Shown here piece after piece: positions 31,836 to 44,600 of a stretch of DNA of 64,000 nucleotides (the stretch's first letter is position 1; the number at the start of each line of letters is the position of its first letter). Below the pieces are notes generated by a model. It worked only from the letters and a program-made list of their open reading frames with translations, was not told the origin of the DNA and did no database searches. The DNA is from Linanthus parryae (Eukaryota > Streptophyta > Magnoliopsida > Ericales > Polemoniaceae): contig JALGPY010000003.1 of NCBI GenBank assembly GCA_023055425.1, positions 23,495,001 to 23,559,000 on the forward strand, read 5' to 3'. Position numbers and translations under genes: made by a program.

Positions 31836-34800
31836 CTCATTCAGTGCACCCAGTACTGAAAAAAATATAATCTTTTAGCTGAAAAGTAAAATTATAACAC
31901 AGGAAAGCTCAATCGTTACCTGAAGCTGAGAGAGGGGCACTGAGAATTAGAAAACAATGAGCTCATGGTAGTTTATGAAGCTACATATAGAGGATAACTG
32001 CTGACTAGGTTCCAGAAATTATGCTTGGACTCATTTGAGTTTCATCTAGTTCAATCAATCTGGCAGTGAAAATTATTTGTAATCTCAGGTTTGACCATTA
32101 ACACCACCTAGTTGTTAAATTGCTCTTCACCTTTTTGAGAAAATTCAAGAAAGCCTTTTCACGGCTAATTCTGAAATGATGTTGGAAACACTGTTTGCAG
32201 TGGTCCTCAGTTAATTCAGGGGGTGCTTCTCGGCACAAGCCCGTACATGGTATGGTCTGGACTGGACAGGAGACTTATGGGCAAGGTATGTGATCACCTG
32301 TTGCACTGAGAACCACCAGAAGCAGCTCAGTAACTCAGTTACGGAAGTTGGGTTCAAATTCTTAGAACCTGATTCAAATGATCTACACTTGCAATGGTTT
32401 TCACTAAATTGCCCAAATCCCACGTGCAATTGTCCCGTTTTTTCTTGTAGATTTCCCTTTTCTGACTCTGCGTAAAGTTTGGGCATGCTTTTGTTGAGGA
32501 CAAACAGAAGTTATGTCTACAAGACATAGTCAAAACTAGTGTTGGATACAAAAACGCAGTGTATAGCGTTGTATTCATAGAGATCGAGTTAAAAGATCCA
32601 TAGTCGAGGATCAGTGTTAACATTTGAGAAATCGAGAGCATTGTTTGTCCTGGATGGCTGGATAAAAGGATTCAAACGACAAGAAAGCTCAGTTTTCAAA
32701 TAGTGAGAAGGCCACATGTACCCTGAGGTCTGGTAGAATAGAGCAACGCTACACATCCCTACATAAACATCCCAACCAAGTCCCAATTTGACCACCTCAA
32801 CAGCAGGACCCACCACTATACTTATTATTTTCGAAGTGATTGGTGACTGTAGTTGATTTGTGAAGTTGGGACAACATGGTAGCGAGGTCTATGTTGGGAC
32901 ATATAGCATTATGGGGTAGAATATTGTTTGCAAGTCGGGCAACTCGCCTCTCAGTAAGAATCTAGTTTGTACGATTCACTTAAATATTCTACCCATTGAA
33001 GACCCGCAAGGAATCAGCTACTTAAATGTAAAACTACTAGTACCCATCTGATGATAGTTTATTCAAAATTGGAAAACCATATTACTAAAATAGCTCCCCA
33101 ACCTGTTTCGCATCCCTTGCTCAGCTCTAATACTCAAATTCCTTTTTTCACTGTCTAGTTCTATTAGAGATAAGCATCAGACCAGGGGCGGAGGTACTTG
33201 AGGACAAGGGGTGGCAATTGCCACCCTGACTTTTTCAAAACACCATTAGCAACCCTCTAATTATAGCTATTTTACACTTGCTCTGCTGGTACGGTTGTTA
33301 TGAAATCACGAGTTGCCCCATATTGCCCTTGATCCACATCCCTCCATATCCAACACAACCATACTCTCCCTCCTTGGTGCCATCTGGTTTCAGTTTCAAT
33401 TTACCTGGAGAAGGAAGAATCCAATTAGCATAAAGTGAAATCTCATTCACATAGTGACGGTATGATAGTAACCGAAAGTGGTCTTCTGGCTGGAAAAAAA
33501 AAATTTATTTCTGTTCTTCCATCTAAATAAACCCTACACCCACGGATGAAAACCTCAAAGCATAGCGTGTAAATAGGCAAATAGCCGACACCCTTAATAG
33601 GATTGAGATTTTCATTGAACCAATCTAGAAAATGGGTGTTACTAGCCAATGTGGTCCACTGACTTCATTAATATTATCAATTACTAGGCGTTACCTCGCG
33701 CCTTGATGAATATAGCCTCCGTAAAATGGAGTTGCGTAATTTATATGACTGTGAAATATGCAAGGGAAATGATTTATAATTTCGAGAAAACCACTAAACC
33801 ACTAAACAAAAAAATATTATAAACTTATTTATTCAACTTTCAAATTTGAAAATGAGAATACAATTCATGTTACTAAAGGTTAAAACTATGTAGGATTCAT
33901 AACTAAAAGTTCGTGGAATACTATTTATTTTTAAAGAATAAGAAGTTTTACTACAGAAGTTTATATACCAATATTATTTACTGAATCTATTATAATATTA
34001 TCATGTACAGTTTACATTATAACAATTCATGTTATGAAAGGTTAAAACTATGTAATATACATTATTAAGAATTCGTGAAAGCGTTATTTCTTTTTGAAGA
34101 ATACAAATATTTACTTCTCAAATTTGTATACCTATATTATTTATTGAATCTATTTATTTCTAAATACTATATAAGATGTCATACATGAGAATGTAGAAAT
34201 GAAGAAATGCAATTTTTAAAGCAAGTTTTACTGTATTTAACTGTAATATAGCTAAACTACAAGGAGTATAAGGTGTTTAGTGTATTTAACAGCAAGAGAT
34301 GGCTACCAAATCTTTGTCAGAACCACATGTCGCTTTAGTAAACGTGTCCGGTGAGATCCAGCCACACCCGCTACACATCCCATATACCCACACCAGTGTC
34401 GGCTCGTAGCGACACGGGTGCGGCGGCGATTTAAAAGTGTTACATATATCGAAGAAATTTATTATTTTTGTGAAATTGAACATTGTATTTTATGTTCTTG
34501 AGTGAAATATATGTCTTTGATTCATAGAATTTGATGTTATATGAAAAATCTTTCAAAAATCATTTTGTGGAGTTCGTAGAGTTATTTGGTTCATTTGATC
34601 AAATGTACCCCTTCAAAATGCAACCTATGTTCATTCTCAAAATAGAAAGCAGCATGTTTTGATATGCTCCTATCTGTTGAAGAATTATTATGTCACTTGG
34701 ATAATTTAGCTATTTTTTACGGCATGCTCAAACATGAAGTCAATCAACTTCTAACAGAGAAATCTAGATGAATAGCACTTGGTAATGTGCCCAACCATTC

Positions 34801-37777
34801 CTCCGGTATAATTTAATGTCTTACGAAACAAATTATGTCAGAATTGTTAACTAATATATATTATATATATATATTATAATATATATTTTAGACTAATATA
34901 AAAAAAATCTCAGATAAAAATAAGCAATATTTAGAGAATCATCTAACATAAATTAACCAAGATGAAAGTTGAAAAAATTGTCAAGGACTAATTACTGAGA
35001 AATCTTTCTCAAAAAATAACTTATGTCATTTACGTACATAGATGCACTAACTTAAATTTTTTATTGTACATAATGCATACAATAGAAATTTTAATAACAT
35101 AGTTTCTTTCCCCAATTAAATACAATTTTGTACAACTACATTTACATGAATGCTAAACATGTATATGAGATCACAATTTATGTTATTAATATAAAATGAT
35201 ATAGTATGCATCAATTAAGATTTAATTGAAGATTTTTATTTAAATAATAAGAGATACTTCTTCCGAAGTTCCCATGCCTATAAAATTATTGAAATATTAT
35301 GCTATTGCCAAAACAAATTATACTATTATTAAATATTTTACACTAACATCTAAAACATGTTTATATTCAGGTGATACAATCAAGGATGAACATTCATTGC
35401 TCTTTTAACATTGCAATATTAAAATAAATATTAATTGCTCATGAGTTACAAACAATAAGAGTAACCTTCAAATTATAATGACAAAGCAATATTTGAGTAC
35501 GTGTCGATTTGTAATTGGTTAATCTTGATAAAATAAACATGTAGGATGACAAATGTCTTCCTTATAATGAATATTTTGAGACAAATGGCGGAACGTGGTT
35601 CAACCTCGGGGCTTTTCTGCTTTTATATTATATATATAAGAAGTCGAGACACAGAATATTAGTTTGAATGCTAATATTAGTTCAAAGTTAACCACTCTCT
35701 GAGTCTATAAAAGCAGAAGGGGGGAGTTAAAAGCCGGGCTATCAATCTGGAAAAGAAACTTATTTCGGCCATGAAAACAAAGAACACTGGGGATGAAAGC
35801 TCCTCAACAACCAATAATGCAACAAGGGCGGAACCTGTCGATCAGGTCCGCCGAGCACAATGAGTCTACTCAGTTGGAACGTACGCGGATTGGGGAAGCC
35901 GCGTGCGGTCCGAGCGCCAAAGGAGCAGTTGAGGCTCCGATCCCCAAATATAGTTTTCCTCATGGAAACTAAACTCAACAAACATGAGATAATTAAAGTT
36001 CAAGAGAAGGTTAAGTATGCAAATGGAGTCTTCGCGGAAGCACAAGATACGAGAGGTGGGTTAGCACTACTTTGGGATGACAAAGTTAAAGTAAAGCTAA
36101 CTAAGTTATCAATCCATCACATTGATGCTCTAGTCGAAGAGGAAGGAGGATTTGTGTGGAAGCTTACGGGCTTCTATGGCGACCCCGATAGGGAACAAAG
36201 ATACAATTCTTGGGAGCTATTGAGGAAGATAGCACCGACTAAAGGTACGCCTTGGTGTATATGCGGTGACTTTAATGAAATAAGATCCAACATGGAAAAG
36301 GAAGGAGGAAGGGAGCGCCAATACAGCCAGATGTTTGCTTTTAATTCAGTCTTGCAACAATTGTGTATGCTGGATCTGGGATTCTCGGGTCTGGAATTCA
36401 CTTGGTCAAATAATCAGGAGGAGGAGTCCCATATACGTGTCTGTTTGGATAGAATGGTCGCCAATATAGAATGGATGAATAAATTTAGGGCAGCTAAAGT
36501 CACTCACGAAACCGGGTTAAGGTCTTACCACATGCCTCTATTGCTGGAATGGGAAGCTACTGGGCCACCCAGGAACAGGAGAAGGTTTCTTTATGAGAAA
36601 ATGTGGAACTTGAACGAGACCTTTGCGCAGGAAGTAGCGGTCTGTTGGGAGAAGGACGACACGAACCTGGAATCAAAGCTTCATAAACTTGCGGCCCACT
36701 GTCGTAGGTGGAACAAGCACTCATTCGGTAGTGTGAAAGAACAGCTCAAAGCCTTGCGGAGCCGTAAAGACTACCTGGAAAGTATAGCGCAGACCACAAC
36801 GGTTCGTGAGGAACTGTACAAGATCTCAGAAACTTATGATGACCTCTTGAGGAAAGAAGAGGTAATGTGGTCCCAGAGAGCAAGGACGGACTGGCTCAAA
36901 TATGGTGATAGGAATACGAAATTTTTTCACAGCAAAGCTACGATAAGGAGGGCCAGGAACAGTTTCAAAGGAATTGAAGATGAAGAAGGGAACTGGGTCA
37001 CGGCAGATAACGAGGTAACAGCTTGTCTAGAACGCCACTTCCAGTCTATTTTCACCTCGTGCAGCCCTTCAGTGGAGGACATGCATGCGGTAACTAGCTG
37101 TCTAACTAATATTGCTATCCCCGAAGCTCAAGCAGCAGGATTAGACGAGAAATTCTCTGCCCTGGAAATACATTATGCTCTTTTTCAAATGGGGCCCGAT
37201 AAAGCCCCAGGTAAGGATGGATTCTCAGCCGGTTTTTTTCAAAAACGTTGGAACATTGTCCGAGAAGATGTTACTAGGACCTGCTTACAGATTTTGAATG
37301 ATGGAGCTGAATTAGGGAGTTTCAACAATACTGTTATAGCGCTAATCCCTAAATGTAAGCAACCGAGGAAGGCGGTGGATTTCCGACCAATTAGCTTATG
37401 CACCGTTATTTATAAAATAGTGGCAAAGGTAGTGGCGAACAGATTAAAAACGGTCCTAGACAGTCTAATCTCTGAAAATCAATAGGCTTTCGTCCCAGGA
37501 AGATTAATAACGGATAATATCTTGACCGCCTTTGAGGTAATTCATACTATCAAGACCAGGAAGAAGGGCAAGAAAGGTGCAATAGCCGTCAAAGTGGACA
37601 TGTCTAAGGCCTACGATAGGGTTGAATGGCAGTTCCTACACGATATTTTAAAGCAGTTCGGTTTTGGCCCAAAGCTAATCTCAGTTGTTATGCGTTGTGT
37701 TTCAACGGCGGGATATGAGTTTGTGCGTGAAGGGGTGTTATCTGGGAGTGTTGTCCCTGAAAGGGGACTGAGGCAGG

Positions 37778-39205
37778 TGTTGGAATAGATGCCCTAGAGG
37801 CAATCTAGTTTAGTATGAATTTGTAATTGGCTAGAAAATTCATTTATTATTTATTGGATATTTAATATAATGAAGTCCTTAGATTTACAATCGTGTTGTT
37901 TATCTTAAATATCCCTAGTCAAGTATAATGATTAATGGGACAATCATCTATAGACTAGTATGGGGTTGGATTGATATGGAGATATCACGATCCAACACAT
38001 AGGTGTGCATTACGGAATGTTGCACTGGATTGACCCATCACCGAGAAGGCTACATACATGTTATGTTGAGTCACAAGTGCTTCTCGGGTACAATGGTATT
38101 GTCATCCTTAGACTTGAAGTCACTAGATATTCTAGTTGTGGATCATTGTGATCTTGGTAGCGTCAAACGCTACACCGTGACTGGGTAGTTATAAAGGCGT
38201 GTACTGGATACAATGAGAAGCAAGCTTAGAGATCGTAGTAGACGTAGAGAGGATTTGCCCCTCCCACATAACGGGAGCAAATATCCTAGGCCACTCGAAG
38301 GATAGTGCTTATAGAATGTCTGGCCAGACTCAAATAAATCAATATGGGATATTGATGTTATTTGCACGAATAAGGCTATTCCATGGATCGAGAAACTATG
38401 GATTGGATATACGAGTGTGACTTGTATGTCTCGTGTCCAATCCGGATATGGAGGCAAAGGGATGAGACAATTACTTGTACAAGGTTGTCTAGATGACTAT
38501 TCTATTAGTTGGCTAGAATGGATGTTTTGCTAGAAACCGCTCCATATTAGCAAAGAGTTGCTACCAACTAGATAGAACCTATGGGGTCACACGCTATATA
38601 GAGTTGTACTAGATTTGGGAATTAATTAATTGGATTAATTAATTAGAAGGATCACTTTGCAAACCCTTGCAAACTTAGTAGGGACTAATTTGCAAGGAAG
38701 GGACTAAATTGAATTCTAGTAGGACTAGAATAAGTCCTTTAGGTAGTTAACAAGGAGTTGTTGGACTATATAAAGGACCCTCCTTCCTTCCTTCCTCATA
38801 ACTTATGCTCTAGAGAGAACATAACAAGAGTGGGAGAGAACAAAGGAGAGAGAGAGCAAGCAACAAGGAGGCCGACGCCACCCTTGCCGCCGCCCCTCGT
38901 CCCCGACGCCAAAAGAGGGCCGAGCCCCTTCTTTTGCCTCGTTTTGCGTGATTCCTTCACCCTCCTCTCATTCCGGGCTAGCACCAAGGAGATTGGAGAT
39001 CTAGGATCAACTCTAGGCGTGGATCAACTATAGAGAACGTGACACTATTCGCGTTTGAAGTCATCAAGGAGAACCCAAAGGTGTGTTTATGATTTCTTAC
39101 CTTCACTATCGTTATGCATCTAGACTTGTGATCCTTGGAGGGTTTTGCATGGTTGTTTGTTTGATTATGCTTCCGTTTGCGCGATCCATGAATCAAAACC
39201 CTACA
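37778..39205 (+). repeat. 5' LTR of the copia element
   Basis: Starts TGTTGGAATAGATG, ends AAAACCCTACA. A TATA box (ACTATATAAAGGACC, about 38764-38778) precedes a CTTCC repeat and a CT/AG-rich leader, marking the likely U3/R boundary about 430 bp from the LTR end. Confidence 0.97.
38764..38778 (+). promoter_or_regulatory. TATA box of the copia 5' LTR
   Basis: ACTATATAAAGG, followed by (CCTT)n, is the only strong TATA motif in the LTR. The identical copy in the 3' LTR is at about 45843. Confidence 0.6.
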
Positions 39206-39206
39206 G

Positions 39207-39220
39207 TGGTATTAGAGCCA
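39207..39220 (+). other. Primer-binding site (initiator tRNA-Met type)
   Basis: TGGTATTAGAGCCA starts one base after the LTR and closely fits the complement of the 3' end of initiator tRNA-Met (TGGTATCAGAGC), with one transition. Confidence 0.85.
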
Positions 39221-40895
39221 CAGGTCATAGAGCATAAACGTAGTTTATGTGTTACATTCTTGTTGTTTTACACCTTAAATTGTTGTTCATCGCGTAAAAC
39301 AAGACAAATCAAGCATTGGATGCAATTTGTCAAAGAATTAATCATAACAAGACCCAATTATTGCATTGGATGCATGAATTGGTGAGTTTGAGAAATTTTA
39401 GGATCTTAGATCTAGGGTTTGGGCATCCTTGGGGAAGAAGGAGTTCTCCCAAAACAAGGAAACAACCAAACTTGGGCTCCAAGCAAGGAGGTTGTTTTGG
39501 AAACAACCTCCACAAGGAGGTTCGGCCCCCTAGGGGACCGCCCCCTTGCTTGCCGCCCAAGATTGGCGCCCTAAGGGGCCGGGCGGCCCTAACCCGCGGG
39601 CCTAGCTTGCGGGTTTTGGGCCGGGCCGGCCCTAGGGCCTTATGGTTCACTTTGTTTGGGCCCGGTCAATTGGATTGTTGGGCCCATGGACCGTTTTAAC
39701 CCTAGAAATCCTAAAATCAATTAAAATTGACCAAGCGCGTTAAAATTGGATTTTAACTGTTTATGTGCAAATCGCATGGTGATTGGATATGGCCTTAGGA
39801 TGTGGTTTGATGTGGATGTTTAATTTTGTGGTTTGGTTTTACGGCCTGCGAGCTGATCAATTAATTGTAATAATTAATTAGGGTTTTATGGCCTGCGTGC
39901 CATTTTTTTTCTCAACTTGTGAGATTTATTTTATTTAGTATAGATATTAGCTAGTGCTAGATGAAGTAGATTGTTAGCCAAGATTGGAGAAAAGAAGCCC
40001 AAAGCCAAAAGGAGCCACAAAAGATGGAGCATGGAGCATGGAGCATTCCACATGACTATGAAGCATGGACCAAAAGATCAAGATGCATGGAGATGTGTTT
40101 GCTTTTAGGGTTCATAGATAATTCCATTGGCTTGGAATTATCTTAGTCTAGAAAAAGGCCATATCCACATCACGTTTAATTTCTGTTTTGTGGTTGTTTA
40201 TTTATTGTCTTATTATTTGTGTGGTTGGTGTATGGATGATGCATGCAATTAGGATAATAAGATAATTAGACAACCCGAATCTATTATTTGGAGTTGTGCC
40301 CAAACTCAAATAGATAGATTAGTTGATATTGATCAACAAAATAATTAAAATTGAATTGAAAAATCCCTCAAAAATTCAATATTGTGTTCTTGCCTTCTCG
40401 TTATTTAAACACTCATTATCATCATTATTTATCAAGTTCGTGCGTGCCAAAGCATGGCGACTTGGTTCATAATGATGGAATGCGATGGCACGTAACAATG
40501 TGCAATTGTTTAGATAAGAGGTTGAACACAACTAGGCTATTAATTTGATTAAGAAACCTAGAGGCAATCAATTGGGATTATTCATATGGATGGATAAATA
40601 AGGAGTTATTTGCCCAATTGAACCAAGAGTTGCATATGGGATGCAATTGGAAATCGTTCCTACCTAAGAAGTAGTCGAATTATGGGTGACTTGCCAAAGC
40701 AAGCTCATGAGGAGATGAAAAAGATGGATCTTGGCCCACTAGAAAATATAAGGATATTTTCCGCATTAATATCTTGAGGGTTATTAATCCGTAAAAAAAT
40801 AGTGGGAGCTATATTTAATAAACTAGCCATTATTAAATATAGTCAAAAATTCACAAATACTAAAACTTGCGTATTTTCCTTTTGTAGAATTCCAA
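39221..40895 (+). other. Long untranslated leader of the copia element
   Basis: 1.7 kb without a credible ORF. 39500-39640 is very GC-rich with facing CGGCCC/GGGCCG motifs and could form stable structure; the rest is AT-rich. This is unusually long for a copia leader. Confidence 0.6.
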
Positions 40896-41624
40896 ATGGC
40901 AAACAACTCATCGAGTTCTCAACATTCCCTACGATCTGTCCTTGAGAAGGACAAGCTCTCTGGAACCAACTTTCTTGATTGGTACAGAAACTTGAGAATT
41001 GTTCTCAAGCAAGAGAAGAAATTGTACGCAATAGAGGAGCATGTTCCAGAAGGTCCAGAAAACCAGACACCTGTTGCCTTAAAGGCGTATCAAAAGCGTG
41101 TTGATGACGCTAATGATGCGGCCTGCCTAATGCTTTGCACCATGACCTCTGAGCTTCAGAAGCAACATGAGAACATGAACGCAGTCGATATGATCGAACA
41201 TCTAAAGCAGCTCTTCCAAGAGCAGGCGAGGGTAGAGAGGTATGAGGTCTCAAAGGCACTGTTCAAATGTCATCTGGCATAAGGGAACCCGGTGGGACCC
41301 CATGTACTCCGAATGATCGGGTACTTGGAGAATCTCGCCCGGCTTGGGTTCCCGGTCGGCCAAGAGTTGGCAACCGATCTCGTGTTGCAATCATTGCCTG
41401 AGAGTTATGGACAGTTCATTATGAACTATAACATGAACGAGATCGTTAAACCACTGCCAGATTTGCTCAACATGTTGAGGACGGCTGAACAGAGCATCAA
41501 CAAGGGTAAGGGCAAGGCCATTATGATGGTGCATAAAGGAAAAGGGCAAAAAAGTTTGCCTCTTCCTCCAAGGGCAAAGGCAAGTCAGTTGCCAAGTCCA
41601 AGGAACAAGCCCTTAAGCCTATAG
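40896..41624 (+). pseudogene. Copia gag, with in-frame stop and frameshift
   Basis: ATG at 40896 after AATTCCAA opens a capsid-like protein (LEKDKLSGTNFLDWYRNLRI, the typical copia gag N-terminus, then DMIEHLKQLFQEQ). TAA at 41280-41282 interrupts it, and the same frame continues with GNPVGPHVLRMIGYLENLAR and SLPESYGQFIMNYN. Near 41545-41560 (GGGCAAAAAAG) the frame must change by -1 to enter the zinc-knuckle/pol frame. Gag protein forms the virus-like particle; as written this copy would make only its first 128 residues. Confidence 0.85.
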
Positions 41625-41641
41625 GTGGCATTGCCAAGGTC

Positions 41642-44600
41642 GTGACTAAGGGTGAATGTCACTACTGTAGTCAACCTGGACACTGGAGGAGGAACTGCCC
41701 AAAATATCTGGAGGACAAGAGGCTTGGAATAGTGATTCCACCACCACCAGGTATTTTTGTTGTAGATGTCAATTTAACTGTCTCTACATCGTGGGTATTA
41801 GATACTGGATGTGGATCTCATATTTGTCGAAATATGCAGGATCTAAAGAGAAGTAAAAGATTGGCTAAAGGGGAGGTAGATCTACGCGTTGGGAATGGAG
41901 CAAAGGTTGCTGCGTTGGCCATAGGCGTGTGCGAGCTATCTCTGCCTTCAGGATTAATTTTAGAATTAAATAATTGCTATTTTGTGCCTGCTATGAGCAG
42001 TAACATTATTTCTATTTCTTGTTTGGACAAGGAAGGTTTTATTATTTCAATAAAGAACAATTGTTGTTCCTTTTATTTGAATAATATTCACTATTTTAGT
42101 GCGCAATTATTTAATGGACTTTATGTCCTTGATCTAAGCAATCCAGTCTACAACATTAATACCAAGCGGATTAAAATAAATGATTTAAATCCTGCTTATT
42201 TATGGCATTGTCGTTTAGGCCACATAAATGAGAAACGTGTATCTAGACTCCATAAGGATGGATTACTAGACTCATTTGATTTTGAATCATATGAGACATG
42301 TGAGGCTTGTTTATTGAGAAAAATGACAAAGTCCCCTTTCAATAAGAAAGGTGAGAGGACTAGTGAGCAATTGGCGCTCATACATACCGATGTGTGTGGG
42401 CCATTTGCCACGCCAGCCAGGGGTGGTTATGTCTACTTTATTACGTTTACTGATGATTACAGTAGATATGGATTTGTGTACCTTATGAGGGCAAAATCCG
42501 AATCCTTTGAAGTGTTCAAAGAATTCAAGAATGAAGTAGAGAAGCAACTTGGCAAAATTATCAAGGCCCTACGATCGGATCGTGGAGGAGAATACTTAAG
42601 CCAAGAGTTTGACGAATATCTTAGAGAGTGTGGGATCGTGTCCCAACTCACTCCACCCGGAACGCCACAATGGAATGGCGTGTCCGAGAGGAGGAATCGA
42701 ACCCTATTGGATATGGTTCGGTCTATGATGTGTCAAACCGATCTTCCATTATCATTTTGGGGCTACGCTCTATTAAGTGCAGCTTTCACCATTAACCGTG
42801 TTCCATCTAAATCAGTCATGAAGACACCATATGAGATGTGGAGTGGGAGGCGTCCCACACTGTCGTTCATGAGGATTTGGGGCTGCGATGTCTATGTAAA
42901 GCGTTTACAATCAGACAAGCTAGGGCCTAAATCGGATAAGTGTAAATTTGTGGGGTACCCTAAGGAAACTAAGGGATACTACTTCTACAATCCAACCGAG
43001 AACAAAGTGTTTGTTGCTCGGACCGGCGTGTTTCTAGAAAGAGAGTTTGTCTCTAAAGAAGCAAGTGGGAGGAATGTAGAGCTTGAAGAAGTTCAAGAAC
43101 CACAAATCACCGAACCGACTATGGAACATGAACAGGAATCACAAGCAGTTGTGGATCCACCTGTTCAGGTAACACAAGAGCTTCGTAGATCTAGTAGAGT
43201 GCGCCAGGAACCCGAGAGGTACGGACTTCTCGTGACGGATTCCGGTGACACGATGCTCATAGATGATGAGCCTACTACCTATGAGGAGGCCATGAGTGGC
43301 CCAGACTCGCAGAAGTGGCTTGAGGCCATGAGATCCGAGATGGAATCCATGTATACCAACAAAGTATGGACTTTGGTGGAACCACCTGATGGGGCGCGGC
43401 CCATAGGGTGCAAGTGGGTCTTCAAGAAGAAGATCGACATGGATGGTAATGTGATTACCTATAAGGGCCGATTGGTGGCTAAAGGATTCAGACAGATTCA
43501 TGGTATTGACTATGATGAAACCTTTTCACCAGTCGCTATGACCAAATCTATCCAAATCCTACTTGCAATTGCAGCATACTACGACTATGAGATTTGGCAG
43601 ATGGATGTCAAAACAGCATTCCTTTATGGGAATCTCCTTGAGGATGTGTATATGATACAGCCGGAGGGTTTTGAGGATCCAAAGCAAGCCAACAAAGTCT
43701 GTAAGCTGCAACGATCCATTTATGGATTAAAGCAAGCTTCTAGGAGTTGGAATCGACGTTTTGATGAAGTGGTCAAAGAGTTTGGCTTCATCAGAAACGA
43801 AGATGAGTCTTGTGTCTACAAGAAGGTTAGTGGGAGCTCTGTAGCTTTTCTGGTCTTGTATGTGGATGACATACTACTCATTGGAAACGACATTCCCATG
43901 CTGCAATCTGATTGGCTAGGAAAGTGTTTCTCAATGAAGGACTTAGGGGAAGCAGCCTACATACTCGGTATAAAGATCTATAGAGATAGATCTAAGAGGT
44001 TGCTAGGCCTAAGTCAAAGTACATATATTGACAAGGTGTTGAAACGGTTCAACATGCAAGATTCCAAGAAGGGATTCTTGCCCATGTCACATGGAATCAC
44101 TCTTTCGAAGAGTGGTTGTCCTTCCAATGAGATTGAGAAGGAACGCATGAGTAGGATTCCCTATGCCTCGGCCATAGGATCTATCATGTACGCCATGTTA
44201 TGTACTAGACCAGATGTGTCATATGCCTTGAGTATGACAAGCAGATACCAATCCAATCCGGGTGAGAGTCACTGGATTGCTGTCAAGAACATCCTAAAGT
44301 ACTTGAGAAGAACTAAGGATGCCTTCTTGATGTTTGGCGGTGAGGAAGAGTTGCGTGTAAGGGGTTACACTGATGCAAGCTTCCAAACCGATAGAGATGA
44401 CTTTAGATCACAGTCGGGATATGTGTTTTGCCTGAATGGAGCAGCGATGAGCTGGAAGAGTTCCAAGCAAGAGACGGTAGCTGATTCTACAACAGAGGCT
44501 GAGTACATTGCTGCAAATGGCGCAGCAAAGGAGGCTGTTTGGATCAGAAAGTTTGTTTCTGAACTTGGTGTGGTCCCTAGCATTGCGGATCCAGTGGAGT

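Larger units (their letters stand above)
31088..32206. repeat. Direct duplication of a ~220-bp segment
   Basis: TGCTGACTAGGTTCCAGAAA at about 31096 recurs at about 31998. The similarity runs on for roughly 220 bp (TTGAGAAAATTC..., ...GGAAACACTGTTTG) at an offset near 902 bp and roughly 80-85% identity. Each copy ends close to F-box-like or unrelated sequence. No coding content. Confidence 0.65.
30717..35685. other. Non-genic stretch with F-box scraps and AT-rich DNA
   Basis: No intact gene. It holds the duplicated segment, inverted F-box scrap, C20 tract and F-box scrap listed separately. 33183-33235 starts with CAGGGGCGGAGG, resembling one hAT end without a partner. The rest (33700-35640) is AT-rich with TATATA tracts near 34850. 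Confidence 0.4.

Noticed and set aside
33183..33235. CAGGGGCGGAGG...GGGTGGCAATTGCC resembling a hAT-type terminal repeat
   Set aside because: No inverted partner or target duplication found nearby; kept only as a possible single end.
38003..39033. Short frames repeated at 45082-46112
   Set aside because: They lie inside the two copia LTRs; identical because the LTRs are identical.
39316..39699. Pro/Gly-rich frames on both strands in the copia leader
   Set aside because: Explained by the GC-rich block; no start context, and located between primer site and gag.
41545..41560. GGGCAAAAAAG as a programmed -1 frameshift signal in copia gag
   Set aside because: The run does not fit X XXY YYZ in the gag reading frame; indel remains the simpler explanation.
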